From contig CANKNP010000021.1 in assembly GCA_947483545.1 (NCBI GenBank), positions 1 to 27,353 on the forward strand: a stretch of 27,353 nucleotides of DNA. The letters are read 5' to 3'. Positions 15,463 through 23,400 of this stretch are shown here, piece after piece. The stretch is from Deltaproteobacteria bacterium. Lineage in GTDB: Bacteria > Myxococcota > UBA796 > SXON01. The notes beneath the pieces are model-generated. The model saw nothing but the letters and a program-made list of their open reading frames with translations. It was not told where the DNA came from and ran no database searches. The position numbers were made by a program, and so were the translations under genes. Each line of letters opens with the position of its first letter. Position 1 is the stretch's first letter.

Positions 15463-16664
15463 GCCATGAACTTTCAGCATCGATAGGGGAATTTACCGCG
15501 ACTGACATGACCGTTCGGCTGGTCGGTGGCTTCTTCGGGGTCCTGCCGTTCGTGGCTACCTGGTCGCCGATCATCGACCTGGACGTCGCAGCCCAGCAGG
15601 CAGCGGTGCGGCTGGGGTCCCCCGCCCTCGCGCCCCGGATTCGCGTCCGCGCCGAGCAGCTCGCCCGCGCGGAGGGTCCTCAAGCCGCGCTCGCAGCGTT
15701 CGCATTCCTCGACAAGGGCGACAAGGGCATCGCCCTCTTCTCTGGCCTGCGCACAGCCTACAAGGCAGTTCGCGGTCAAGAGGGGGCCTTGGAGATGGAT
15801 CCCCAGCAGGCGGCCGACGCCGGGTTGAAGGCGATCGGGATCTCCTGGGCCGCCTGGAAGCTTTTCCCCGGCTCCGCAGCGGACAAAGCGCGTGCCCTGA
15901 CCTCCACCGGCGCCGGGCGCGCCCTGCTGGCCTGGTACACGGCTGCTGACCTTGTGCTCCCCTTCGCGGACAACCTGGCGCAGGGCGGGACCAGCGCGAT
16001 CACCTCGATGATCACCGGACAAGCAGCCGAAAATGCCAAGCGTCTCGCCGCCGTCGCAGGCGGCGAAGTGGAGCAGGCGACGGGGATGCTCGCGGGCCTG
16101 ATGGGCACCTTCGAGTCCGGGATCGGCCAGGCCGCGGCCTACGCGGAGCCGCTCGCCGCTTACGTGCAGGGCCAGGCGCCAAGCATCTTCGGGGCGGTGG
16201 ACAACGTCACCGGCGTCGTTGCTACGGGGGTGGACGCGCTCGCGAGCTACCGGCTGATCGGCGCCTCTCTGGTAGCGGAGGTCTGCATCGAACAAGCGGC
16301 GACGGAGGTCAAGGCCGAGGCTGAGGCCGAGGCGTTGGAGGCCGAGCGGGCGGCAGCCGAAGCGGCGAAGAAGGCTCGGGCGGACGCCGCGGCGAAGGAA
16401 GCGGCGCGGCAGGCCGCCGAGGCGGCAGCGAAGGCAGAGGCTGAGGCGCGGCTCACGGCCAGCGCGCAGCGCGAGGACTACTCCCTCGACGCCCCCGTCG
16501 CAGCGGGGTCCCTGAAGAACGCCCCAATCAAATACACGCGCAGCGCCGAGGTCGAAGCCCGCCAGGACGCGCCTCCCGCCAAGGGTGGCTGCATGGGCTG
16601 TGGCGCCGGGCTGTTCTTGTTCGTGATCGCAGGGTTGGGGACCGCCGCGACCTTTTGGGTGTGA
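15459..16664 (+). CDS. Unrecognised protein, paralogue B with coiled coil and C-terminal membrane segment
   Basis: This 401-aa protein has a first 280 residues that align by eye with the preceding protein (FLDKGDKGIA, DPQQAADAGLKAIG, AGRALLAWYTAADLVLPFAD, DALASYRLIG, AEVC). It then has an added Ala/Glu/Lys-rich coiled coil (about 280-335), a linker, and a tail reading GGCMGCG followed by a hydrophobic helix ending at the last residue (about 383-401). This looks like a tail anchor or a terminal transmembrane helix behind a Gly/Cys motif. Translation is coupled to paralogue A by ATGA. I cannot assign a function. A structural or accessory envelope protein, or a partner of the PfaA-like synthase at the membrane, are possibilities. 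Confidence 0.82.
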   Translation: MSHELSASIGEFTATDMTVRLVGGFFGVLPFVATWSPIIDLDVAAQQAAVRLGSPALAPRIRVRAEQLARAEGPQAALAAFAFLDKGDKGIALFSGLRTAYKAVRGQEGALEMDPQQAADAGLKAIGISWAAWKLFPGSAADKARALTSTGAGRALLAWYTAADLVLPFADNLAQGGTSAITSMITGQAAENAKRLAAVAGGEVEQATGMLAGLMGTFESGIGQAAAYAEPLAAYVQGQAPSIFGAVDNVTGVVATGVDALASYRLIGASLVAEVCIEQAATEVKAEAEAEALEAERAAAEAAKKARADAAAKEAARQAAEAAAKAEAEARLTASAQREDYSLDAPVAAGSLKNAPIKYTRSAEVEARQDAPPAKGGCMGCGAGLFLFVIAGLGTAATFWV

Positions 16665-16671
16665 TGCGGGC

Positions 16672-16684
16672 GGGCTCGGAGCCC
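16672..16684. other. Small hairpin after paralogue B
   Basis: GGGCT and AGCCC pair around a CGG loop, starting 8 nt after the stop codon at 16664. It is short and lacks a T tract, so it is only a weak terminator candidate. Confidence 0.25.
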
Positions 16685-16779
16685 TGCTCCTCGGCCCCGG
16701 CAAGGAGGTGAAACGCCCGTGCAAACCTGCTCGCCGGATGTGCAGCGGCGTCTCACGGTGGTGGGGGGTTTGCGGCCTC

Positions 16780-16795
16780 GGGCGGTGAGCCGCCC
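16780..16795. terminator. Candidate bidirectional terminator hairpin in convergent gap
   Basis: GGGCGG at 16780-16785 and CCGCCC at 16790-16795 form a perfect 6-bp stem with a TGAG tetraloop. It sits between two convergent genes (stops at 16664 and 16821), where a terminator is expected, but no T tract follows on either strand. Confidence 0.35.
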
Positions 16796-16820
16796 CCTGC
16801 ACGGACGCTTCCAAACCGCT

Positions 16821-17297
16821 TCAACCGACCGCCACCTCTTCCCAATCGGCGCGCGAGACCCCTACGTTGCCCGCGAGGAAGCTCCGGAGTCCGTGGTTCG
16901 GGGCGGACACCAGCCGAATGAGCAGGCGAGAGCCGTGGGGAGCATCCTCGAACTGCACCCAGCGAATTGCCACAGTCGTCCGCGAGCCTTGGGGCTGGAG
17001 CTGCCCGAACCGGAGCCGACGAACCAGCTCCTCGCCCAATTCGCGGCGTGTGGAAGGCTGGGTCGGCAGCGACCAGGTCGTGTCCGCACGCACCATCTCG
17101 GCGCCGAGGAGCGAAATGTGCAGCATGCCGTCCAGGATGCCTCGCATCCCCCGCACGGTCGCGCGGTCGACCAGGGAGTAATCGACGTCCTCGTCGCGCT
17201 CGGGGGGCTCGACACTGCCGAAGAGATCCATGAGCCGGTCGAGGAAACTCACCGGGTAGTCAGGGTGGTAAACGCGAAGGCGATCGTGCACGGTCAT
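16821..17297 (-). CDS. Hypothetical protein, 158 aa
   Basis: I do not recognise this protein. It is a small soluble protein with an acidic stretch (EPPERDEDVDYSLVD) followed by GMRGILDGMLHISLLGAEM, then basic and beta-prone segments (TTVAIRWVQFE, RLLIRLVSAPNH). There is no signal peptide, membrane helix or Cys motif. The codons have strongly G/C third positions in this frame, unlike the overlapping plus-strand frame, which supports this strand as coding. The ATG at 17295-17297 is preferred over the longer open frame to 17504, whose extra residues are Arg/Ala low-complexity sequence. A GTG six nt further upstream is also possible, and no clear Shine-Dalgarno sequence decides between them. It lies downstream of the GltG-like gene on the same strand, after 109 nt, and may be co-transcribed. 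Confidence 0.65.
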   Translation of the reverse strand: MTVHDRLRVYHPDYPVSFLDRLMDLFGSVEPPERDEDVDYSLVDRATVRGMRGILDGMLHISLLGAEMVRADTTWSLPTQPSTRRELGEELVRRLRFGQLQPQGSRTTVAIRWVQFEDAPHGSRLLIRLVSAPNHGLRSFLAGNVGVSRADWEEVAVG

Positions 17298-17406
17298 AGT
17301 GTACACCGGGGTGTGGGGGTTGCGACAACGGGTTGAGCGGAAGGTTCCGGGCTGGCCCGAACCGCAGGTCGCGACGAGGCGACGTGCGATTCGGCCACCG
17401 GCTCGA

Positions 17407-18702
17407 TCACTGCCCGGAGATCGTCCAGGTGTAGGAGCTGACCGCGCCACTGGCCTCCTCACCAAAGCGCATCGAGCTCGCTGCGAGCTGGAAGCAGACG
17501 CCAAGTTCAGCGTTTCCCGTGCTGTTTTGCACGATGTGCACGCCGCTGACCACGCCGCCGGTGATGTCCCAGCCGAGGCTGATGCGGCCGTCGAGGGTGG
17601 CGTCCTTCTTCAGGCTTTGCTCCATGCAGCTCTGGAACCTGCCGTCGTACTGCCGGACCACGGTCGCGATGCTCCCGGGGTCCCCAGCGGCGAGCTTGGC
17701 GACGGGCTTCTTGTGCTCCAATTGAAGCTCGACCTTCACCGGCCCGCCCGTCTTGACCTCGCCGACGTCCACGCGCCCAACCTCCAATTTGAAGTCACCT
17801 CGCCCGCCTGCGCCGCCCTCGCGGAGCACGGGGCCCCCTTGATTGGCGGCCAGAGCGGGACCGACCTTGTTCAAGCGCGTCTGCAGGTCGTCGCCGGAGG
17901 TGTCCTCGAGGAGCGGCGCACGACCACCTCCGCTGAGACCCTCGGTGAAGAGCTTCTGGACATGCAACTTTGCACGGGCCTCGTCCTGAGCGCGCGTGTC
18001 CTGGGGCTCCTCGACAGGCTGGGACGCGGGTTCGGGCGCTGCCCTGGGCTTCGCAGGGGCGGTGGGGGCGACCTCGACAGCGGCGGCGGGAGGCGCGATC
18101 ACCGGGGGCCGCAGGATCACGATGGGGCCGAGCGCGACGGCCGCTTCGACGTCGGGAAGGGGCTCAGGCCGCGGGCTTGTGAGGATGAACGCCATCATGC
18201 TCGCGGCGACTACGGAGAAGGAGCCGAGCAAGGCGAGGAAGAGGGGGTCCTCGTCGTCATACCAGCGGGCGCGGAAGTCGGAGGCGCTCGCGCGTTCACC
18301 CTGCGGAGGGGCGGGGACGAACTGGAAGAGCAGCTTGTGGCTGCCGATCACCAGCTTGCCGCGCACCTGGTCGTCCAAAGCGTACTCCCAGGTGGTGCCC
18401 TTGCGGATCGCGGTGGGCCGGAGCTCAACGAGGGACTTCATGCCGTCCTTCGTCAACAAAGTGCCCTCCACCCAATCCGGCACCCGCAAGACATAGCTGT
18501 CGCCGGTGGGGACGAGCAGCTCCATGCGACGGCCGAGCCGGGCGTCGGCGACGACGAACATGTTGCTCTCGTGCTGGCCGAGCGTCACGGGCTCGCCGAG
18601 CCGGGTGATGTGCTCGCGCACCTTGGCGTCCGCGAGGAGGCCGAGGCGGAGCACGGTAGGGGTTGCGGTCTGAGCGGAGATTTTACGGGCGGTGGCGGTC
18701 AT
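17407..18702 (-). CDS. GltG/AgmX-like envelope protein: FHA-like N-domain, one TM helix, TonB-like C-domain
   Basis: This 431-aa protein has three parts. Residues about 18-130 form a beta-rich domain resembling the FHA-like region of myxobacterial GltG-type proteins (LGEPVTLGQHESNMFVV, ending RGKLVIGSHKLLFQFV). One transmembrane helix follows at about 155-175. A Pro/Ala-rich, presumably periplasmic linker (about 178-240) leads to a C-terminal domain of the AgmX/PglI or TonB-like type (SIATVVRQYDGRFQSCMEQ, with Cys359 and Cys403 placed for a disulfide). Such proteins link a cytoplasmic partner to the outer envelope, for example in gliding or trafficking machines. The ATG at 18702 is chosen because AGGA lies 8 nt upstream; the ATG at 18708 is too close to it. 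No other gliding genes are visible. The gene is divergent from the MCE gene and separated from it by 170 nt. Confidence 0.8.
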   Translation of the reverse strand: MTATARKISAQTATPTVLRLGLLADAKVREHITRLGEPVTLGQHESNMFVVADARLGRRMELLVPTGDSYVLRVPDWVEGTLLTKDGMKSLVELRPTAIRKGTTWEYALDDQVRGKLVIGSHKLLFQFVPAPPQGERASASDFRARWYDDEDPLFLALLGSFSVVAASMMAFILTSPRPEPLPDVEAAVALGPIVILRPPVIAPPAAAVEVAPTAPAKPRAAPEPASQPVEEPQDTRAQDEARAKLHVQKLFTEGLSGGGRAPLLEDTSGDDLQTRLNKVGPALAANQGGPVLREGGAGGRGDFKLEVGRVDVGEVKTGGPVKVELQLEHKKPVAKLAAGDPGSIATVVRQYDGRFQSCMEQSLKKDATLDGRISLGWDITGGVVSGVHIVQNSTGNAELGVCFQLAASSMRFGEEASGAVSSYTWTISGQ

Positions 18703-18761
18703 TTGCATCTTCCTGGGTGCAATGGGATCGACAAGGCCGCTCCCGAAAGGTTCCCTTCTTT

Positions 18762-18782
18762 GTGGGGGGCAGGGCCCCCCAC
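18762..18782. repeat. Perfect 9-bp inverted repeat with 3-nt loop
   Basis: GTGGGGGGC at 18762-18770 and GCCCCCCAC at 18774-18782 pair perfectly around AGG. The following bases repeat the C run. The region is between divergent genes, so a terminator is not required, and no T tract follows on either strand. It may be a regulatory hairpin or a copy of a dispersed palindromic repeat. Confidence 0.6.
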
Positions 18783-18801
18783 GCCCCCCGCGAGCCGAGA
18801 T

Positions 18802-18819
18802 GCGCTCGACTACGAGCGC
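18802..18819. promoter_or_regulatory. Perfect palindrome, candidate operator
   Basis: GCGCTCG at 18802-18808 and CGAGCGC at 18813-18819 are exact inverted repeats around ACTA. The site lies 54 nt upstream of the MCE gene start. It could bind a dimeric regulator; no regulator gene is visible nearby. Confidence 0.4.
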
Positions 18820-18842
18820 GTGTTCGGATTCGGCGTGTTCGG
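18818..18842. repeat. 10-bp direct repeat upstream of the MCE gene
   Basis: GCGTGTTCGG occurs at 18818-18827 and 18833-18842, separated by ATTCG, giving a 15-bp period. It overlaps the end of the palindrome at 18802-18819 and ends 30 nt before the start codon. Confidence 0.4.
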
Positions 18843-18872
18843 GGTGAGCGCGGGGCGCCCTCCCCGGGCTAC

Positions 18873-20345
18873 ATGCCGCCCGTGCGTCGCCTGACGAACG
18901 AGTTTCTGGTCGGTCTGCTCGCGCTTGTTGCGATCGGCTTCGCTGTCGCCGGGGTGCTGCTCTCGAACGACCGACCGGAAGGCGTCGCTGGAGTCTACAG
19001 GTTGGTGGCCGTGTTTCCCTCGGCGGACGGCGTCTACGCGACGACGCCCATCCGCATCGCGGGCGTGCCCGTGGGGGCCGTCGGCGAGGTCGTGCTCGAC
19101 GGCAGTGAAGCCCGGCTGAAGCTGGAGATCCAGGGAAATGTGCAGCTTCCAAGCGACTCGGTGGTCGCGCTGGGCAGCGAAGGCATGCTGGGCGACAAGT
19201 TTCTGCGCATCACCCCGGGCAAGGCTGGCACGCTTCTCCAGGAGGGCGACACGATCGGGCTCGATGTCGCGGACGACGATCTGGCCGGGCTACAGAAAAA
19301 AGCAGGGTTGATCGCGGATGATATCAAAGCGATCACCGGGAGTGTTCGCACGTTGACCAGCGATCAGAGTACGCAGGATCAGCTCAAGCGCACGTTGGCG
19401 AACGTCGAACAGCTCTCGGAGGTGCTCTCGTCCATGGCGACCGCCAATCGGGGAGAGCTGGACGCCGTGGCCCGCAACCTGCGCGAGATGAGCGAGTCGC
19501 TGAAGGCGGTCGTCGGCACGAAGGGCAACGGCGTGGACGCGGAGATGATGCGCATTCAAAGCGCCACTGAGTCGTTGGACCGTTCCGCCGCCCGGATCGA
19601 GTCGATCCTCGGCAAAATTGACGATGGCGAGGGCACCATCGGCGGCCTGATCAACGATGGCACGACGCTCAAGACCGTGAACGAGACCTTGGCCGAAGTG
19701 CAGGAGACGGTGACCGACGTTCACGGCTTGCTCGGCCAGGTCTCCCGCCTTCAGACCGAGGTCTACTACCGCGGCGACTTCTACATGGGAACCGAGCCCC
19801 AATCCGGAGATTTCGACGGAAATCCCGTCGCGGGGAGCACGCGCAACGTGCTGGGCGCGCGGATCATGCCGCGGGAGGACTACTGGTACGTCTTCGAGTT
19901 CGTCAGCCACCCGATCGGATCGATCTCCTTCGAGGACCACTCGATCCCTGAGCTTGGTACGAGCTATCGCGAATATGTCGTGCTCCCGGAGTACCGCTAC
20001 ACCTTCCAGATCGCCAAGCGCTTCCACGACGTAGTGTTCCGGTTCGGCCTGAAGGAGAGCTCAGGTGGGATCGGCGTCGACGGCATGTTGTTTCGCGACC
20101 GGGTCATCCTTTCGGCGGACGTGTACGACTTCACGTACGGCTCCTGGCCCGTCATGGACGGCACGCCGCAGGTGCAACTCACCGCTCGGTCCTACCCACT
20201 GCCCTATTTGTACCTGGAAGGTGGCTTCGACAACGTCGCCCTGGGGGCCCGGTATGGCTTCGTGACAGGCTTCGCGGGCGGCGGGTTCCGGTTCACCGAC
20301 AACGACCTGAAGTTCATCCTGTCCGCGCTGCCGTTCAGCCCCTGA
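18873..20345 (+). CDS. MlaD-like MCE-domain protein with long helix and predicted C-terminal beta-barrel-like domain
   Basis: This 490-aa protein belongs to the MCE/MlaD family, which moves lipids between inner and outer membranes. Residues about 10-31 form an N-terminal membrane anchor (FLVGLLALVAIGFAVAG). The MCE domain spans about 40-117 (VFPSADGVYATTPIRIAGVPVG, then GSEGMLGDKFLRITPG). A helical or coiled-coil segment at about 127-293 follows. The last 195 or so residues are unlike MlaD: alternating aromatic and polar beta-strand sequence (TEVYYRGDFYMG, YWYVFEFVSHPIG, YRYTFQIAKRFHDVVFRFGL, VILSADVYDFTYG, GGFRFTDNDLKFILSALPF) suggesting a membrane barrel. The ATG at 18873 directly precedes the anchor; its Shine-Dalgarno sequence is weak. 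MlaE and MlaF partners are not in the window. The next gene follows after 79 nt on the same strand. Confidence 0.88.
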   Translation: MPPVRRLTNEFLVGLLALVAIGFAVAGVLLSNDRPEGVAGVYRLVAVFPSADGVYATTPIRIAGVPVGAVGEVVLDGSEARLKLEIQGNVQLPSDSVVALGSEGMLGDKFLRITPGKAGTLLQEGDTIGLDVADDDLAGLQKKAGLIADDIKAITGSVRTLTSDQSTQDQLKRTLANVEQLSEVLSSMATANRGELDAVARNLREMSESLKAVVGTKGNGVDAEMMRIQSATESLDRSAARIESILGKIDDGEGTIGGLINDGTTLKTVNETLAEVQETVTDVHGLLGQVSRLQTEVYYRGDFYMGTEPQSGDFDGNPVAGSTRNVLGARIMPREDYWYVFEFVSHPIGSISFEDHSIPELGTSYREYVVLPEYRYTFQIAKRFHDVVFRFGLKESSGGIGVDGMLFRDRVILSADVYDFTYGSWPVMDGTPQVQLTARSYPLPYLYLEGGFDNVALGARYGFVTGFAGGGFRFTDNDLKFILSALPFSP

Positions 20346-20424
20346 TGGTCGATTTTCGCGGCTTGGTGCGCCAAGGCGCGACGAGGCATTCTGCGACGCG
20401 CTAAAGATCCGCGCCGGAGTTCTG

Positions 20425-23400
20425 ATGAGCAAGAAGACGAAGACCGAAGACGCCACGTTCGGTGCCTTGGAAGACGAGTTTTTCCAAGGTGGAGGCTGGG
20501 GCGAGGAGCCGGACGCCGACGCAGAGGCAGCCAAGGCCGAGGAGGCCCGGCTCGCGGCGGCGAAGGCTGAGGAGGCCAAGCTTGCGGCGGCGAAGGCCGC
20601 CGCCGAGGCGGCGAAGCTTGAAATGGCGAAGGCGGAGGCGGCCAAGGCAGAGGCGGCCAAGGCGGAAAAGGAGAAGATCGAGGCTGCGAAGGCGGAAGCC
20701 GCCAAGGCGGAAGCCGCCAAGGCGGAAGCTGCGAAGGCGGAAGCTGCGAAGGCGGAAGCTGCGAAGGCGGAAGCTGCCAAGATCGAGGCCGCCAGGGTCG
20801 CGGCAGAAGACGAGGCGGCCCGGCAGGCCTCCCGCGAGCAGTCTGACGTGTTCAAGAAAAAGTCCGCAAAGGAGAAGGCAGACGCGAAGAAGGCGGAGGA
20901 GCAGCGGCGACAGGAGGAAGCAGCCATCGCCGCGGCCGAGGAGGCCGAGAACGCCCGGCTCCAGGCAGAGGCTGACGCCGCGCGGAACGCCGAGGCGGAG
21001 GCCCAGCGCGTGGCGGGGATCGCCTCGGAAGCACAGCGTTCGGCCGATCGGGCTGCGGCGGAAGAGGCTGCGCGGGAAGCGGCGGAAGACGCTGCGCGGG
21101 AAGCGGCAGCCGCAGCGGCGGCGGAGGTCGCCGCTGAAAACGCCGGCAGGGCCGAAGCCCTCGTGATGGAGCCCGTCCGGCGTCGCCGACCAAACCCGAC
21201 ACTGGTGTTCGATCCGACGGAGCTGCTCGCACAGCTCGGCACGGTGGAGGATGCCGAGACCCAGATGGAGCCTGGGCTGGCCGCCATCATGGAGAACCAG
21301 CCTGAGCCGGAACCCGCGGCGGTGGTGGTGCCCCAGGCGCCGCTCGCCAGCGGGGAAGGGTCGTGGACCGAGGCGCTGGCGTTGCTCCGTCGGGAGGCGG
21401 AGCGGGCTTCAGGGGCGCGGCGCATCGTGCTCTGCACAGCGGCGGCGCATTTCGCCCGGACGAGGCTCAACGCGGCGTCGGACGCCCTCGTGCTCCTCGA
21501 TCTCGCTGGCGTGAGCACCCGGACGCGGGGGGAGGGGCGGGGAGACGCCGCATACTGGCTGGAGCGGGCGCGGGCGCTGGAGGCGCTCGGGGAGCGCGGC
21601 GCCGCCGCCGCCGCCTATGAAGCCTTGGGGGCCGTGTCCCCGAATGCGGCGGAATCAGAGGTAGAAGCTGCGAAGTTACATGTCGCCACAGGCGCGGACG
21701 ACGCCGTTGGCGCGGCGCTCGGCCGTGCCCTCGCCGCGGGCGAAGACCCCGGTGCCCTCTCCCTGCTGGCGGAGGTGCAACGCCGTCGCTCGGACCCCGC
21801 GCTCCCGGAGACGCTGAGCCGCCTCGCGGCGCTGCAAGTGGGCCCCATTGCCGCTGGCTTGATGGTGGAGCGGGCGATGCTGCTGGCGCGGACGTCCCAG
21901 TCCGCCGCCGCCTGGCGCGCGGCTCGGGCTTCGGACCCCGCGAACGCTGCGGCGCTCGCCGGCTTCGAGGCCGCTTTGCGCGAATCGGGCGATTGGCAGG
22001 GCCTCGCTGGCCTCTACGAAGAAGAGGCCAGGCGCGTCCAGGACGATCCGACGCTTCAGGAGCCGCTCCGTCGGGCAGAAGCTGCGTGGTGGTGGGCGCG
22101 AGCCGCCCGCGTCCTCCGCGGTCAGGTGTTCCGCAACGACGAGGCGACCCGCTGCTTCATCGCCGCGGTTCAGGCCTCCCCCCACGCCGCAGGCCTCCGG
22201 CACGAGCTGCAGGCACACCTCGCCGAATCCGGCGATCGCAAGGGACTGGTCGAAGCGCTACGCGAAGAGGCCGCTGCGCTCACGGGCCCGAGCCGCGCGT
22301 TCGCGCTCTTTCGACTCGCGCGGGAGTTGGAGTCCAGCGACTGGAAGGCCGCATGTGACGTGTACATGCAGGCCGCCGAGGAGCCCGCCGCCGCGCCCGC
22401 CGCTGAGGCCGCGCTGCGCCTGCTGCACAAGGCAGGCCGCTGGGCGGAGACGGTCGAGTTCCTGGTGCGCCGGGCATCGTGCCTGGAGGACCCCTCGCTG
22501 CTCGTCACGCTTTGGTACCGGGCCGGCGAGACCGCGGAAGGGCCGCTGCGCGACCTGAAGGGGGCGCGCACCTACTACGAAAAAGTCCTGGAGCTAGCCC
22601 CGTCCTACATCCCCGTGCTGGAGGCGCTGGAGCGCGTGTACCACCGGCTGGGCGCGTGGGCCGAGCTCGCGGCCGTGTACGAGCAACGCTCCCTGCTCGC
22701 CGAAGAGCCCTCCGGCGCGGCCCTGCAACGCCATCGCGCAGGTGCGACCTACGAGATCCGACTGCAGAACACCGCGCGCGCCAAGGAGTCCTACCGCATG
22801 GCGCTCAGCTCCGTGCCTGACTTTTCGCCAAGCGTCGATGCCTACGCCCGGCTGTTGGAGACCGACGGCGAATGGGTGGAGTTGGGCAGGGTGCTCCGCG
22901 CTGCGGCAGCGTCCACCCGGGACGCAATGGAATCGGTCAGCATGTACTACCGAGCGGGTCGAGTGCTCGCCGACCACAGCACCGACACCGACGGAGCGCG
23001 AGCCTGCCTTCGGAAAGCGCTGGAGGCCTCGCCCGGGTTCCTTCCGGCGGTGCTCTTGTTGAAGGACCTCGCCGCGCACTCGGGCGACATCGGGGAGCTG
23101 CTCGCGTTGGAGCGTGGGCAGGCGGACATGGGCGAAGACGTGGATCGGCGCCATTGGCGGCTGCTCGCCGCGGCCGAGTTCGCGCGTGGCGATGGTCAGG
23201 ACCCCGATGGCCACGCCACGGCAGTGCTGCGCGAGGGCGCCGATGGTGCCGCCAAGGCGGCCGCTCTGGAGGTCTTGGAGCGCTCCGCATTGCGATCCGG
23301 CGATGCGAGTGCGTTGGCGAAGTTGTACGGGGATGCGGGCGACTGGGTGCGGCTCGCCGAGGTTGCCGTCGAAGCGGGGGAGAGCGCGGAGTTGAGCCGC

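Noticed and set aside
16719..17336. Plus-strand open frame of 205 aa behind a strong Shine-Dalgarno sequence
   Set aside because: Third positions are not G/C-rich as in neighbouring genes, and the overlapping minus-strand frame is the better coding candidate. The ribosome site itself is kept as a low-interest finding.
17299..18894. Plus-strand open frame of 531 aa
   Set aside because: It is antisense to the GltG-like gene, whose domains and codon bias are convincing on the minus strand.
20362..20375. Small hairpin CTTGG-TGCG-CCAAG between the MCE and TPR genes
   Set aside because: It has only 5 bp with no T tract and is expected by chance in such DNA; not listed as a terminator.
20686..20775. 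Possible CRISPR-like array
   Set aside because: The 15-bp units are directly adjacent, without spacers, and code in frame for a coiled coil.
20061..21518. Minus-strand open frame of 485 aa rich in Ala and Ser
   Set aside because: It is the complement of the AKAEA coiled-coil repeat and the end of the MCE gene; low complexity explains its openness.
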